Made by a program: the position numbers and the translations under genes. 64,000 bases of DNA, taken from assembly GCA_964478165.1 (NCBI GenBank), contig CAYZGU010000032.1:124001-188000 (forward strand). The letters run 5' to 3'. Numbering within the stretch: position 1 is the first letter of the stretch; each line of letters starts with the position of its first letter. Below are positions 18,513 to 27,562 of this stretch, one piece after another. This DNA is from CAYZGU01 sp964478165 (GTDB lineage: Bacteria; Poribacteria; WGA-4E; JAJDTR01). Below the pieces are notes generated by a model that saw nothing but the letters and a program-made list of their open reading frames with translations, made no database searches and had not been told where the DNA came from.

Positions 18513-19575
18513 TGCGTTCCTCAATTTTCGTTATTTCTTCGTTTGAAGTCAGGACCCCGATTTCAGCCTCGTAGTGTCTGCGTTCACCTGGGGCAATGTG
18601 TTGAAGAGTACCACGTTCGTTTTCTTTTTTTTGTCCCTCTACCGAACAATTGGCGGGTTCTAATCCAATCACATATGTTCCCTCGCTGCACATCTTCCAG
18701 TGGACAAAGCGTGGGAATTGAGTCCGGTGATATTTCAGGTATAAGCCGAAACCTCGTCCGTTGTCGAATTCTCTATTAACCAAGGCGACATAGACATGAT
18801 TGTCTTGATCTGCATCCATTTCATGGTAATAAACTCTTTCGCGAAAATCAGGCGTCGGTGCGTCACAGCGAGCGTGATTTTTGAGGTCTACTGCCGCGTG
18901 CTCATCGCGGGGTGTCACTTGTGTCGTAGGAGTAAGTAATTCAGATCCTTCGGTAACGATTGGGAATCCCACGTTAATGTGAAAGAGATACATGTGAGGC
19001 GTCTCTTCATGCCCCAGATTTTCAACGATGTCTTCAATGTGAAGACTTTTCGCGCCAAGTTCTGTCCAGACGCGTCGTGTCCGACAGAGACATTCTCCCA
19101 TTGCTACCGTTTCCGTCACTTTCCCTTGTGCCCAAAGCATGTAGCGGTTACCCTCCCAACGGCTATCAACCCAGACGTTCTTTGCCGGGATGTGGGATAC
19201 GCGTCCGTGAAGCCCATTCGTTCCGTCGCTATCTGGATTTCCAACGTGGGTCATGCCACAGGTAGTCAAGAGACCACCGAAAAATCCGCGTAACCAACCA
19301 AATCCTGCGGGTTCATAGAAACCAGGGGAAACATCTCCTGTGCTCGATCTCCAGCATAGCGGAATGCCTTTATATTCTGCGTGTGATACGTCCAATCCAC
19401 GATCCGGCAAGACAGTGAAGTTCAACCCCGAACCTGTCCGAAAGTCCACTCCGTGAACGCCACGTTCGTTTCCATCCATTAGTTGATAGCGTTTTGTTCC
19501 AGCTATCTGGGAAACATCACCCATGTGCTTAAGTAGTTCTCGTTTTTTATATGAGCTTCCATGCAAATTAATCAC
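18484..19575 (-). CDS. DUF4432 family protein (aldose 1-epimerase-like)
   Basis: 363 residues with the galactose-mutarotase-like beta-sandwich pattern. Characteristic elements include L-P-D-R-G-L-D-V-S-H near residue 55, T-C-G-M-T-H-V-G near 107 and G-L-H-G-R-V-S-H-I-P near 123, where the conserved His residues of the DUF4432 family lie. The GTG start has a GAGGTGAG ribosome site 3-7 bases upstream. DUF4432 proteins bind or epimerise sugars, but their substrate is generally unassigned. It is the first gene of the minus-strand chain that continues through the M16 peptidase. Confidence 0.82.
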   Translation of the reverse strand: MINLHGSSYKKRELLKHMGDVSQIAGTKRYQLMDGNERGVHGVDFRTGSGLNFTVLPDRGLDVSHAEYKGIPLCWRSSTGDVSPGFYEPAGFGWLRGFFGGLLTTCGMTHVGNPDSDGTNGLHGRVSHIPAKNVWVDSRWEGNRYMLWAQGKVTETVAMGECLCRTRRVWTELGAKSLHIEDIVENLGHEETPHMYLFHINVGFPIVTEGSELLTPTTQVTPRDEHAAVDLKNHARCDAPTPDFRERVYYHEMDADQDNHVYVALVNREFDNGRGFGLYLKYHRTQFPRFVHWKMCSEGTYVIGLEPANCSVEGQKKENERGTLQHIAPGERRHYEAEIGVLTSNEEITKIEERIATIKDQGR

Positions 19576-20733
19576 GATCTCACCTCATCGAAGAAACGTA
19601 ACACCTGAAATAGGGCTGTAGGAATGCGCAAAGAATATCACGCAAATTATAGCATACGGTGCAATAAAGATCAATCAAACGTGATATTAACCTATCGGCC
19701 ATCAAATATTCTGGACATGAAATTGAGGTTTCGAACGAGGAAGTCATAGTGAACGGAATTGATTGCCAAAAATCGTGTATTGATTCTCGAAGTTGCAGCG
19801 TTTAAATTGCTACCAATTTAGCTATTAGCTGTTAGGTACTAGAATTATCTTGTTATGGCAAGGTATTAGTGCTCTATGAGAATATTGTGGCTCATAAGAT
19901 CCAGTCTCTTGTTTGGGACAGCATCGGCAATCTTGAGCTTGGGATTGAGGTTTACTAGGCCATATTGGAGGGAAAGAAAACTGTCACAAATAACGTATTG
20001 GTCATTACTTTTTCAGGCAGTCAATTTGTGGATAGGGAGTGTGTGGGGTCATTTTGGCGAGTGGCAGTTTTTGGAACTTTATCAATGTCAAATTCTGGTT
20101 GGCAGAGAAGGAAAGACAGTCTTGTCGGGACGAACTGCGATATAGCGCTGTGTGTTCCAAGAAGACGATACAACTGCAGTTTAGGCCGCGACTCTATGTC
20201 CTATTTCACTTATAGCAGCGATCTCGGAGGCGAGAACCGGAGGCAATTCGCATGCCAATCTTCAAGACATCGAAAATTGGCATCTTAGGATGTAGGACGA
20301 TTTACAAGGCTCAGTAGATCCAGTTCCAGCCGAGTCTTGCATCCACCCCAAGTTCCTCGATGTTACCCATCATTGCGCCAGGGAAATCCGTGCTACGAAC
20401 GGAATGTGTACAGGGTGTTGGTGGCATAGGCGGAACTCCATTGTGATAGCCGGCTGTGAGCCAAACTCCGAGAGTGGAGGTATTGCGTGCTCTCCGCCGG
20501 TGAGTTTTGTGGAGGCGATTTCAGAATTTCGTAGGTTGTCGAGTGGATTCTTCTGACAGTATAGGATTCTGTTTTCTTATAATTAACGACACGAAATATT
20601 GATAGGGTTTTCAGTGTCCATTTAGCCATCTGTGAATATGTGCTTAGCATGAATCATTGATTCGACAGGCTTGAAACTGGTGACTATGTGCCTATTCATA
20701 AGATTAAAATTGTGGAGTAGGGGTTCAAAAATA
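19576..20733. other. 1.16-kb gap with a possible decayed gene on the minus strand
   Basis: No intact gene is visible. On the minus strand an uninterrupted 71-codon stretch without a start ends at 20311 (see the separate entry). The open frames on the plus strand at 19876-20288 have unusual composition and no ribosome site. The upstream signals of the DUF4432 gene should lie just above 19575, where the DNA is A/T rich. Confidence 0.4.
20311..20526 (-). pseudogene. C-terminal remnant of an unidentified protein
   Basis: Reading the minus strand into the TGA at 20311, about 71 codons are open with no start codon in a suitable place. The tail reads G-V-P-P-M-P-P-T-P-C-T-H-S-V-R-S-T and then M-G-N-I-E-E-L-G-V-D-A-R-L-G-W-N-W-I-Y. 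It has strong protein-like character (paired charged residues, an amphipathic end). It is preceded directly by an in-frame TGA. I do not recognise the family; it is best read as a truncated or frameshifted relic. Confidence 0.3.
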
Positions 20734-21147
20734 ATGGGTCTTAGGGTAGTAGAAATTCATCACGTTGCAATCCAAACGAGCGACATTGACCGAGCTCTCC
20801 ATTTCTACACCAGTGTTTTGGGCGCACAGCTGCTCGTGCGGCGGAAATTCAAGAAGCGTAGCATGGCATGGTTGAAGGTTGGAAAGGTGAAGCTGGAACT
20901 TTTCAGCGTGCGTGAGAGCGAAGTGTTGGCGGGATGGAGTGATTTCTACTCAGGCCCTGTGCACATTGCTTTTACTGTTAATAACCTAGACGCCTTTCTT
21001 GAAGCTGCATTCCGGCGTGGAGCACAGTTTCACCCTTCGCATCCTGAACCATTTGTACCTCCTGTGCCTGGTTCGGCGAAAATTGCGTATCTACTGGGAC
21101 CAGATGGGGAAGAGATTGAGATTCGAAGTGAGTCAGATAATTCTTAA
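20734..21147 (+). CDS. VOC-fold protein, methylmalonyl-CoA epimerase/glyoxalase-like
   Basis: 137 residues from the ATG at 20734; an earlier ATG at 20671 lacks supporting sequence. It starts V-E-I-H-H-V-A-I-Q-T-S-D, a typical first metal-ligand strand of the vicinal-oxygen-chelate superfamily. H-I-A-F-T-V-N-N near residue 80 and the closing Y-L-L-G-P-D-G-E-E-I-E-I-R carry the second His and the Glu ligand. Lengths and metal ligands fit epimerase- or glyoxalase-type enzymes, but the substrate cannot be told apart. The SDR gene follows after 45 bases and is probably in the same operon. Confidence 0.8.
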   Translation: MGLRVVEIHHVAIQTSDIDRALHFYTSVLGAQLLVRRKFKKRSMAWLKVGKVKLELFSVRESEVLAGWSDFYSGPVHIAFTVNNLDAFLEAAFRRGAQFHPSHPEPFVPPVPGSAKIAYLLGPDGEEIEIRSESDNS

Positions 21148-21192
21148 ACGAACACGTCACAGAATACATTGCAAATTATAGGGAGAAATCGT

Positions 21193-21939
21193 ATGGACAT
21201 TTCTGGTAAAGTGGCTATTGTAACAGGCGCGGGACAGGGGATTGGTCGAGGCATCGCACTTCATTTTTTTCGAGCAGGCGTGAAGCTGGCTTTAGCCGAT
21301 CTAGATATATCGAGAGTTGACCAAGTTGTAAAAGAGATTAAGGGTTTGGGTGGTAGCGCTATCGCCATCGAGGCCGATGTCTCAAAGTTCAGTGAAGTGC
21401 AAAACATGGTTCGACAGGCGTTGGAAGCTTTCGATCAGATTGACATCTTGGTGAACAATGCCGGGATTACTGGAAGGACACTACCCCTGAGAGGGCTAGA
21501 GGAGTCAGATTGGGACGCCGTTATGGACGTGAATTTGAAGGGTGTTTTCTTGTGTTGCAAAGGCGTGATTGAGCATATGGTTGAGAGGGACTATGGCAGA
21601 ATCGTGAGTATTGCATCCATCGCTGGCAAGGAGGGGAACCCAACACTCATTCCGTATTCCACTTCCAAAGCAGGTGTTATCTGTTTAACCAAAGCCCTGG
21701 CAAAAGAGCTTGTAGATTACAATATACGGGTGAATTGTGTTTCACCGGCGGTGATTGAGACTCCGATTCTCGACGGGATGAGTCCTGCGACAGTTGATTA
21801 CATGGTTAGTAAGATTCCGTTAGGACGTGTTGGAAAGCCAGAAGAGGTTGCAGCAGTGGTGCGCTTCCTAGCTTCAGACTCTGCTAGTTTTGTCACTGGT
21901 CAGTGTTATGACGTGAGTGGTGGACGTGCGACATACTAA
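21193..21939 (+). CDS. Short-chain dehydrogenase/reductase (FabG-like)
   Basis: 248 residues with all classical SDR features. They are the cofactor motif T-G-A-G-Q-G-I-G near residue 12, D-L-D after the second strand (Asp at the NAD-preferring position), N-N-A-G near 90, the catalytic Ser in S-I-A-S-I-A, the Y-S-T-S-K motif near 156, and the closing V-T-G-Q-C-Y-D-V-S-G-G. The ATG at 21193 with GGGAGAA upstream is preferred over one 24 bases earlier. Asp after the second strand suggests NAD(H) rather than NADP(H). Pairing with a VOC protein points to a small catabolic module; the substrate is unknown. Confidence 0.9.
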   Translation: MDISGKVAIVTGAGQGIGRGIALHFFRAGVKLALADLDISRVDQVVKEIKGLGGSAIAIEADVSKFSEVQNMVRQALEAFDQIDILVNNAGITGRTLPLRGLEESDWDAVMDVNLKGVFLCCKGVIEHMVERDYGRIVSIASIAGKEGNPTLIPYSTSKAGVICLTKALAKELVDYNIRVNCVSPAVIETPILDGMSPATVDYMVSKIPLGRVGKPEEVAAVVRFLASDSASFVTGQCYDVSGGRATY

Positions 21940-22570
21940 ATTCTGCAGGCTATTTGTGCCGGGTATGGCCTTACAGTGATGCATTATCTCAGAAGTTCCA
22001 ACCAGTCTCGGCCATGTATCAGATTCAATAACTAGCCTTTAGTCTTCTCGTTACGCAATTTCAGGCGTGCTCCAGCAATTGAGGCGTTCCATGGCGATGC
22101 CGTTCCCTCTAACTTCCGAGGTTGAAGTGCCACACCAGTGTTCCAATACTGTCGCCTGGAGTGATGCTTTTATCACTGATTCAATGGTAGATCGACGCGC
22201 TGCGGTGGTGTGGAACTGTGGCTATGTCAAAAAATACGGGGCATGGCAAATTTTGCCGCCTTCGTTAAGGCTGACAGGTGGCTAACGATTCAAAAATCGA
22301 ATTGGTTTCCCTGCGTTTCACGGATTGTCTCAAGAAGATTTTGAAAAGCACATAAGATGGCATTGATTGTCGTCTTGATGTTAAAATAGTTGGACACGGT
22401 AGGCCAAGAAATTGAACAAGCGGAAAAGAAGAATTCCACCGAACACAGGTGATGGTTTCGTTCGCATCTTTGGTTTTGCTGGCTGGCGGTTGATCTTTCA
22501 TGCGGGTCGGCTAGTTGGAAGAGCCTCAATGCGACTGCAAAAACATGAAGGGCGCTAGGCAACAGACAAT
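21940..22570. other. Intergenic region, no gene recognised
   Basis: 631 bases with several short open frames on both strands, none with a convincing ribosome site or familiar motif. Fragments on the plus strand after about 22230 look weakly protein-like but are broken by stops. Nothing further can be supported. Confidence 0.4.
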
Positions 22571-23320
22571 ATGAGACTTGTTGTATACAACATTCGTTAC
22601 GGAGCGGGAAGTGGAGCGAGTTTTCATCTGCCCTTACCCTACAGTGGGTACTTGAAACGTAACCCTAACAATCTCGACAAGATTATCAATTTTTTTAGAT
22701 GCATACAGCCTGATATAATTGGGCTCGTTGAAGTAGATCAAGGATCTTACCGTACTCGAAAAAGCGACCAAGCTGAGCAGATTGCAGAATCGCTTAATTT
22801 CGAACACGTTTATGAATCGAAGTATGGACCGTCATCATTCGCACGACATATGCCGCTCATGAAAAAGCAGGGCAACGCACTTCTGACTAACCAGCGTATT
22901 AATACACGAAGCTTCCATTATTTCCAAGAAGGTGTAAAACGCCTTGTTATCGAATTGGAATTAGATTCATGCGTCATATTCCTAGTTCATTTGTCTATCA
23001 AATACCGCCATCGACAGTCTCAGTTGGTAGACCTACACTCCATGTTTGCTGGTGCCGAAAAGCCAGTGATTGTCGCTGGCGATTTTAACGTCTTGTGGGG
23101 TGACAGAGAGTTAGATTGTTTCCTTACCGCTTCTGGGCTGAAAAATGCCGATAGGCAGCGAAAATCGACCTACCCGAGTTGGGCACCGCGACGACCTTTG
23201 GACTTCATACTACATAGTCCCAGAATAAGAGTTACAGATTTCTTTATTCCACAGGTGCTCTTTTCAGATCATATGCCCTTGGTTTGTGATTTTGAGATTG
23301 CGGGTGGTTCGATGAAATAA
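22571..23320 (+). CDS. Endonuclease/exonuclease/phosphatase family protein
   Basis: 249 residues with the DNase I-like (EEP) fold signatures in order. They are V-Y-N-I-R-Y-G near the start, L-V-E-V-D with the metal-binding Glu around residue 54, V-H-L-S (His) near 140, the catalytic G-D-F-N-V near 171, L-D-F-I-L-H near 213 and S-D-H-M-P-L at the end. All key Asp/His/Asn/Glu residues are present, so the enzyme should be an active Mg-dependent phosphodiesterase or phosphatase. No signal peptide is seen. Substrate (nucleic acid, inositol phosphate or lipid) cannot be decided. Confidence 0.88.
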   Translation: MRLVVYNIRYGAGSGASFHLPLPYSGYLKRNPNNLDKIINFFRCIQPDIIGLVEVDQGSYRTRKSDQAEQIAESLNFEHVYESKYGPSSFARHMPLMKKQGNALLTNQRINTRSFHYFQEGVKRLVIELELDSCVIFLVHLSIKYRHRQSQLVDLHSMFAGAEKPVIVAGDFNVLWGDRELDCFLTASGLKNADRQRKSTYPSWAPRRPLDFILHSPRIRVTDFFIPQVLFSDHMPLVCDFEIAGGSMK

Positions 23321-23970
23321 AAATCTAGCTGTGGTGGGATTGCCACTGTAGATTATAGATTTGATGTGGTTGGAGTTGCTCAGAATCGTTGAGCGAAGAG
23401 GCCCTTGCTTGTTGTGAAAGCTTAAAGGAACCCGAATTTTCGCGAGGGGACGATGATACAGAGGTTGAGGGATTATGTTGGAATCGCGAGAATGGCTAGG
23501 GTGACAAACACAATTAAGTGCCGAGTCTGACTTCCTTCCTTCAATGGAGTTCTAAAATTCGAAACTTGGTACATGTTATTCGGACTACTCTCTGCAAGGA
23601 ATATCTGCGGAGTGGGTGAGAATGCTTCTCAACTTTGTTTTCTATCTAGTGGTGGTGAAATTCGGCTTTGCATTAATCCATAATTCTACAGAGAGTTTTC
23701 ACTTCTGTGTTGCCCGAAATCGCTTCGAGTTTTGCCATTTCTGCCAGGCAATTATCGCCAGTTGCTCAGAAGGCCTTCTATGATGAGCAGTGAACTACGG
23801 AGTAAGTTTCGACCGTGGAACTATAGCTTGCCTAGTTGAGTTCTTCTAGGTCCTATGGTAGGTCCTATGGAAAAAACGAAAAGGCGATCGCGAAGGCCTT
23901 TGGGAAAAATCTAAGGAACCTGTCAACTGTGACTGCTTTTAATTCGTGAGTCACCGGAAAGCGCAAACTA
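23321..23970. other. Intergenic region after the EEP gene
   Basis: 650 bases without a supportable gene. Immediately after the EEP stop a hairpin (23322-23354) may end transcription. The direct repeat GGTCCTATGG occurs twice in tandem near 23850-23870. The region just before 23971 should contain the DUF3050 promoter, but I see no clear -10/-35 pair. Confidence 0.4.
23322..23354 (+). terminator. Hairpin after the EEP gene
   Basis: AATCTA (23322-23327) pairs with TAGATT (23349-23354), and inside it GTGG (23331-23334) pairs with CCAC (23343-23346). Small internal loops separate the two stems. It starts 2 bases after the stop codon. No clean T-run follows, so termination is a guess from position. 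Confidence 0.35.
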
Positions 23971-24702
23971 ATGAATGAGATTGAAAACGAATTTGTAACG
24001 GATGAGGTTCTGGCGCTCCAAGCTCGGCTAGAAAATCATTCGCTTTACGCAAAGATTCAGACCATGCCCCATCTTGTCAAGTTCATGTCTTATCACGTCT
24101 ACTGTGTGTGGGATTTTATGTCACTTCTCAAATATTTGCAACAAGAACTTACAACGGTGACGGTGCCGTGGAGTCCCCCCAAGCATCCCGAACTAGCACG
24201 ATTTGTTTCGGAAATTGTTTTAGCAGAGGAATGTGACGAGCTTCCTGATGGAAAAGGCTATTTAAGCCATTTTGAACTTTATCTTGAGGCGATGAAAGAA
24301 GTGAATGGACCCGAGATTCCAAACCCACAACAATCCGAATTGCCGGTGGCAGTTGCTCCTTTTGTTTCTCACACGTTCAGTTTGATTGCAGAAGCAAAAA
24401 AAAACAATGCTCCTGAGGTAGTGGCCTCGGCCTTTACCTTCGGGAGAGAAAACATCATTCCCTTAATGTTCAGATCCCTCCTGGGCAAAATGAACATTGG
24501 AAAACAACAGGCTCCCAATTTTCATTATTACCTAGAAAGGCATATTGACCTCGACGAAGGTCATCATGGGCCTTTAGCCGTTAGATTGCTTTCTGTATTG
24601 TGTGCGGGTGACGCTTTAAAAATTCGCGAAGTGCAGGATGTAGCAGTTGGCTGCTTGCGGAAGCGAATTGATCTGTGGTCTCGCATTGAAGATTCGCTCT
24701 GA
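23971..24702 (+). CDS. DUF3050 family protein (heme-oxygenase-like fold)
   Basis: 243 residues, all-alpha and soluble. Recognisable DUF3050 signatures are F-M-S-Y-H-V-Y-C-V-W-D-F-M near residue 40, L-A-E-E-C-D-E near 88, S-H-F-E-L-Y-L near 97, F-T-F-G-R-E near 150 and E-R-H-I-D-L-D-E-G-H-H near 190. The ordered His/Glu residues resemble a di-metal or heme-oxygenase-like helical bundle. The family has no firm biochemical assignment. It is flanked by two long non-coding stretches and is probably monocistronic. Confidence 0.82.
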   Translation: MNEIENEFVTDEVLALQARLENHSLYAKIQTMPHLVKFMSYHVYCVWDFMSLLKYLQQELTTVTVPWSPPKHPELARFVSEIVLAEECDELPDGKGYLSHFELYLEAMKEVNGPEIPNPQQSELPVAVAPFVSHTFSLIAEAKKNNAPEVVASAFTFGRENIIPLMFRSLLGKMNIGKQQAPNFHYYLERHIDLDEGHHGPLAVRLLSVLCAGDALKIREVQDVAVGCLRKRIDLWSRIEDSL

Positions 24703-25283
24703 AAAAACATGAATCTCTAGATTGGTTTATTCTTGTCTACTGAATAGAATGACTGTTTGTCATAGATTTCAGCTCAAGAACTATATCCATATCCGGGAAA
24801 ATGTCTTCTAATTTTGTGTTTGGAGTAACCATGATGTATTAGGTCGCTTAGAATTCCGATTAATTCACGTCTGCGTGTGGAAAAGCTGGTTTTGAGTATG
24901 GTAGATTAGTTTCTGGGCCTGCAGAGGGCATACCTTAGTGTGTGGAGAGGCAATCCAATTGTTAATTTTAGCGAGTCTGTTTTCACGGCTGGCTACCGGC
25001 GAAGAAGAATCCCATCTCAGGATCCACATTCTTGGACGAGTCCTCTCACTATCGCGTGAAAACGCTCATCAAGTCCAAGAGATAATCTTCAGGATTGGAT
25101 TGCCGCTTGGACTTGTCCATAATTGGGATTACTGGTCCTGTAAATGAATGTTTTTACTATGTCAGATGGAGTTGGCAATTTCGGGGTGGTAAACGCCCAG
25201 CGAGTTAGGGGATTTGTCTTGGTTTTCTCGATAAACATCTCTTGGATAACGGGAGATTACCTAACGATGTAGGAGCGGATTAC
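24703..25283. other. Intergenic region upstream of gpmI
   Basis: 581 bases with no recognisable gene. A 69-codon frame from a GTG at 24938 has no ribosome site and mixed composition. The AGGAG ribosome site of gpmI is at 25271-25275. Confidence 0.4.
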
Positions 25284-26903
25284 GTGGTAAAAATAGAGAG
25301 ACGACCGTTGGTTCTCATCATTCGGGATGGTTGGGGATACAATCCCTATCCTGAATGGAACAAATCGAATGCCGTCTATCTTGCTAGAACCCCGGTCAAT
25401 GATCTATTGGTGCATAATTATCCACATGTGCTAATTCACACTTCTGGTGAAGATGTCGGTTTGCCAACAGGCGTAATGGGAAATAGCGAAGTAGGGCATC
25501 AAAACATTGGAGCGGGGCGAGTTGTTAATCAAGAATTATTGCGTATCAGTGCCATGATTCGTTCGGGCAGCTTCTACCAGAACGAAGTACTTATCGCTGC
25601 TATGAGTGAAGTGCAATTACGTGGAAGTCGTCTTCATCTCATGGGTCTTGCCAGCGACGCCGGTGTTCATACATCGCTAGAACACCTTTACGGCCTACTC
25701 GCACTTGCGAAACGATTGGGTGTTCCGCCTGACTCCGTGCTTGTTCACAATTTTGGTGATGGTCGTGACACCCCACCTGACAGCGGTATCGACTTCTGTC
25801 GACAGATTGAAGAAAAGATGAAGGCAATTGGTGTTGGGCGTGTGGCTTCGGTTGTAGGTCGATACTACGCGATGGACCGTGATGACCGGTGGGATCGTGT
25901 ACAGAAGGCCTATCACCTTCTGACCCAAGGTGAAGGACATTTTGTGAGTTCTCCGATTCAGGCTTACAAACGCTACTACGACTGTCCGACTGATTCCAGC
26001 CGGTTCGGTGACGAATTCATCGAACCAACGGTCGTCACAGACAAGCATGGTGACCCTTTGCCGAGAATCTCGGATGGAGATGCCGTAATCTTTTACAATT
26101 TTCGAGGAGATAGGCCACGGGAGCTCTGCAAAGCGTTTTCTCTTAACGAGTTCCCCTTTGAAGATAGAGGGAAAGATGGGGTGATGCGGCGGCTGGGCTT
26201 CGAACGCAAGAAGAAGCCGAAGGTCAAGTTGGTTACGATGACTGAATACGAGCGCGGTCTTCCGGTTGAAGTAGCAATTCGAAAACCACCTGAAATGCTT
26301 AATGTCTTAGGTGCCTGTGTGAGTGAAGCCGGCCTGGCCCAGTTCCGTTGCGCTGAGACCGAGAAATTTGCACATGTCACGTTTTTCTTCAACGATTATC
26401 GCGAGTCACCATTCGACCGGGAAGACCGACAGATTATCCTATCGCCACGCAATGTGTCGACTTATGATCGAAAACCGGAAATGTCTGCACCAGAGGTTAC
26501 CGAGGAAATGCTTCGACGGATTGCGTCAGATAAGTACGACCTCATTGTCTTGAATCTTGCCAACGGTGACATGGTCGGCCACACGGGGTCACTGTCAGCG
26601 ACAATCAAGGCCGTGGAAGTAGTCGACAGTTGTGTGGGGAAGATCGTTGCCGCAGTGATTCGAAAAGGCGGCTCTCTCATGGTTACGGCCGATCACGGCA
26701 ACTGTGAGCAGATGATTGTTCCGGAGACTGGCTCTCCCCACACCGCTCACACAACCTACGATGTAGACTTCATTCTTATCGATGAAAGCCTAAAGAATTA
26801 CCATCTTAGGTCTGGCGGACGCCTTGCGGACATTGCCCCAACGGCGTTAAGAATTCTCGGTTTAGATCAGCCCGCTGAAATGACCGGCCAGTCCTTGGTT
26901 TAA
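25284..26903 (+). CDS. gpmI: 2,3-bisphosphoglycerate-independent phosphoglycerate mutase
   Basis: GpmI interconverts 3- and 2-phosphoglycerate in glycolysis, using two Mn ions and a phosphoserine. I choose the GTG at 25284 because AGGAG lies 8 bases upstream; a TTG 42 bases earlier has none. The 539 residues are a little longer than usual. Key elements are the metal Asp in I-R-D-G-W-G, catalytic Ser in G-N-S-E-V-G-H, the substrate loop G-D-G-R-D-T-P-P, Y-N-F-R-G-D-R, the metal pairs D-M-V-G-H-T-G and T-A-D-H-G-N, and the final metal His in H-T-A-H-T-T. Where most family members have N-P-D-M-V-G-H, this one has N-G-D-M-V-G-H. All catalytic residues are kept. Confidence 0.95.
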   Translation: MVKIERRPLVLIIRDGWGYNPYPEWNKSNAVYLARTPVNDLLVHNYPHVLIHTSGEDVGLPTGVMGNSEVGHQNIGAGRVVNQELLRISAMIRSGSFYQNEVLIAAMSEVQLRGSRLHLMGLASDAGVHTSLEHLYGLLALAKRLGVPPDSVLVHNFGDGRDTPPDSGIDFCRQIEEKMKAIGVGRVASVVGRYYAMDRDDRWDRVQKAYHLLTQGEGHFVSSPIQAYKRYYDCPTDSSRFGDEFIEPTVVTDKHGDPLPRISDGDAVIFYNFRGDRPRELCKAFSLNEFPFEDRGKDGVMRRLGFERKKKPKVKLVTMTEYERGLPVEVAIRKPPEMLNVLGACVSEAGLAQFRCAETEKFAHVTFFFNDYRESPFDREDRQIILSPRNVSTYDRKPEMSAPEVTEEMLRRIASDKYDLIVLNLANGDMVGHTGSLSATIKAVEVVDSCVGKIVAAVIRKGGSLMVTADHGNCEQMIVPETGSPHTAHTTYDVDFILIDESLKNYHLRSGGRLADIAPTALRILGLDQPAEMTGQSLV

Positions 26904-27082
26904 AGACTTAGCTTGGATTACGAATGGATACAGTAGTTGCTGAATTCAGCTAAATTGTGCGCACGTATTGGATTTTCACAAATTTTGGGAAGTGGTCTCC
27001 CAAAGCATTTTCCGTGGTGGACCATTCGTTTTTGTTCGTAGCATGTGACATTGGTAGCGCGAATTTATGCGCCAAAATCCAC

Positions 27083-27112
27083 TTGACAAGTCCCGCTCGG
27101 AGTCAGTATAAT
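27083..27112 (+). promoter_or_regulatory. Consensus sigma-70 promoter for tRNA-Gly
   Basis: Perfect TTGACA (27083-27088) and perfect TATAAT (27107-27112) are separated by 18 bases and end 19 bases before the tRNA gene. A GC-rich stretch lies in the spacer. This is the best promoter match in the window. Confidence 0.85.
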
Positions 27113-27131
27113 TTTTTAACGCTTTTTGGTC

Positions 27132-27203
27132 GCGGGTGTAGCTCAGCGGTAGAGCGTCAGCTTCCCAAGCTGAGGGTCGCGGGTTCAATTCCCGTCACCC
27201 GCT
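27132..27203 (+). tRNA. tRNA-Gly (anticodon CCC)
   Basis: A complete cloverleaf: acceptor GCGGGTG/CACCCGC, D stem GCTC/GAGC, anticodon stem TCAGC/GCTGA enclosing TTCCCAA, T stem GCGGG/CCCGT (last pair G-T) with TTCAATT. The anticodon CCC reads GGG glycine codons. The 3' CCA is not encoded (the discriminator T is followed by TTAG). A consensus promoter and a strong terminator bracket it, so it is its own transcription unit. Confidence 0.96.
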
Positions 27204-27223
27204 TTAGTGCATTCTTTGACGTG

Positions 27224-27253
27224 AAAAACCACAGACAATCATCTGTGGTTTTT
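27224..27253 (+). terminator. Intrinsic terminator after tRNA-Gly
   Basis: AAAAACCACAGA (27224-27235) pairs perfectly over 12 bases with TCTGTGGTTTTT (27242-27253) around a 6-base loop. The T-run on the 3' side makes it a classical Rho-independent terminator, and the flanking A-run lets it act in both directions. Confidence 0.85.
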
Positions 27254-27562
27254 GTCTTCCCAGCCCCTCGGAGGTTATGTTTTAGTATTGGCAGGAGAGG
27301 TTCCAACTTAAGTATTTCGCTGTAGGGATGCTATTATGCATTTGAATGGTGGTGGCAGTGACTCGAATGGACGGATTCCTAACTTTGTCCTAAGTGTAAA
27401 AAGCATGATGTCGTTTGTTTGCTTTCTGTTTTTGGCGTCGGAACCTACAACGTTGTGGGCGCTCTCTGAATAGACGCGCCTGTTTCTGAAACCTGTGGTT
27501 ACTGGGTGGCATGACAGTCTCAGACTGAAATTGAAGAAATAAGCAAATTAAAGAGGTAATCA
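27254..27562. other. Gap with a possible small remnant gene
   Basis: A 45-codon frame (27336-27473, TAG) contains an internal M-M-S-F-V-C-F-L-F-L-A-S-E that resembles a signal peptide. After the stop the same frame continues T-R-L-F-L-K-P-V-V-T-G-W-H, hinting at a truncated exported protein. The TPR gene's AGAGGT ribosome site closes the gap. Confidence 0.3.

Noticed and set aside
19876..20145. 89-codon plus-strand frame with a signal-peptide-like start
   Set aside because: Unusual composition rich in Trp/Leu, no ribosome site, no continuation or similarity.
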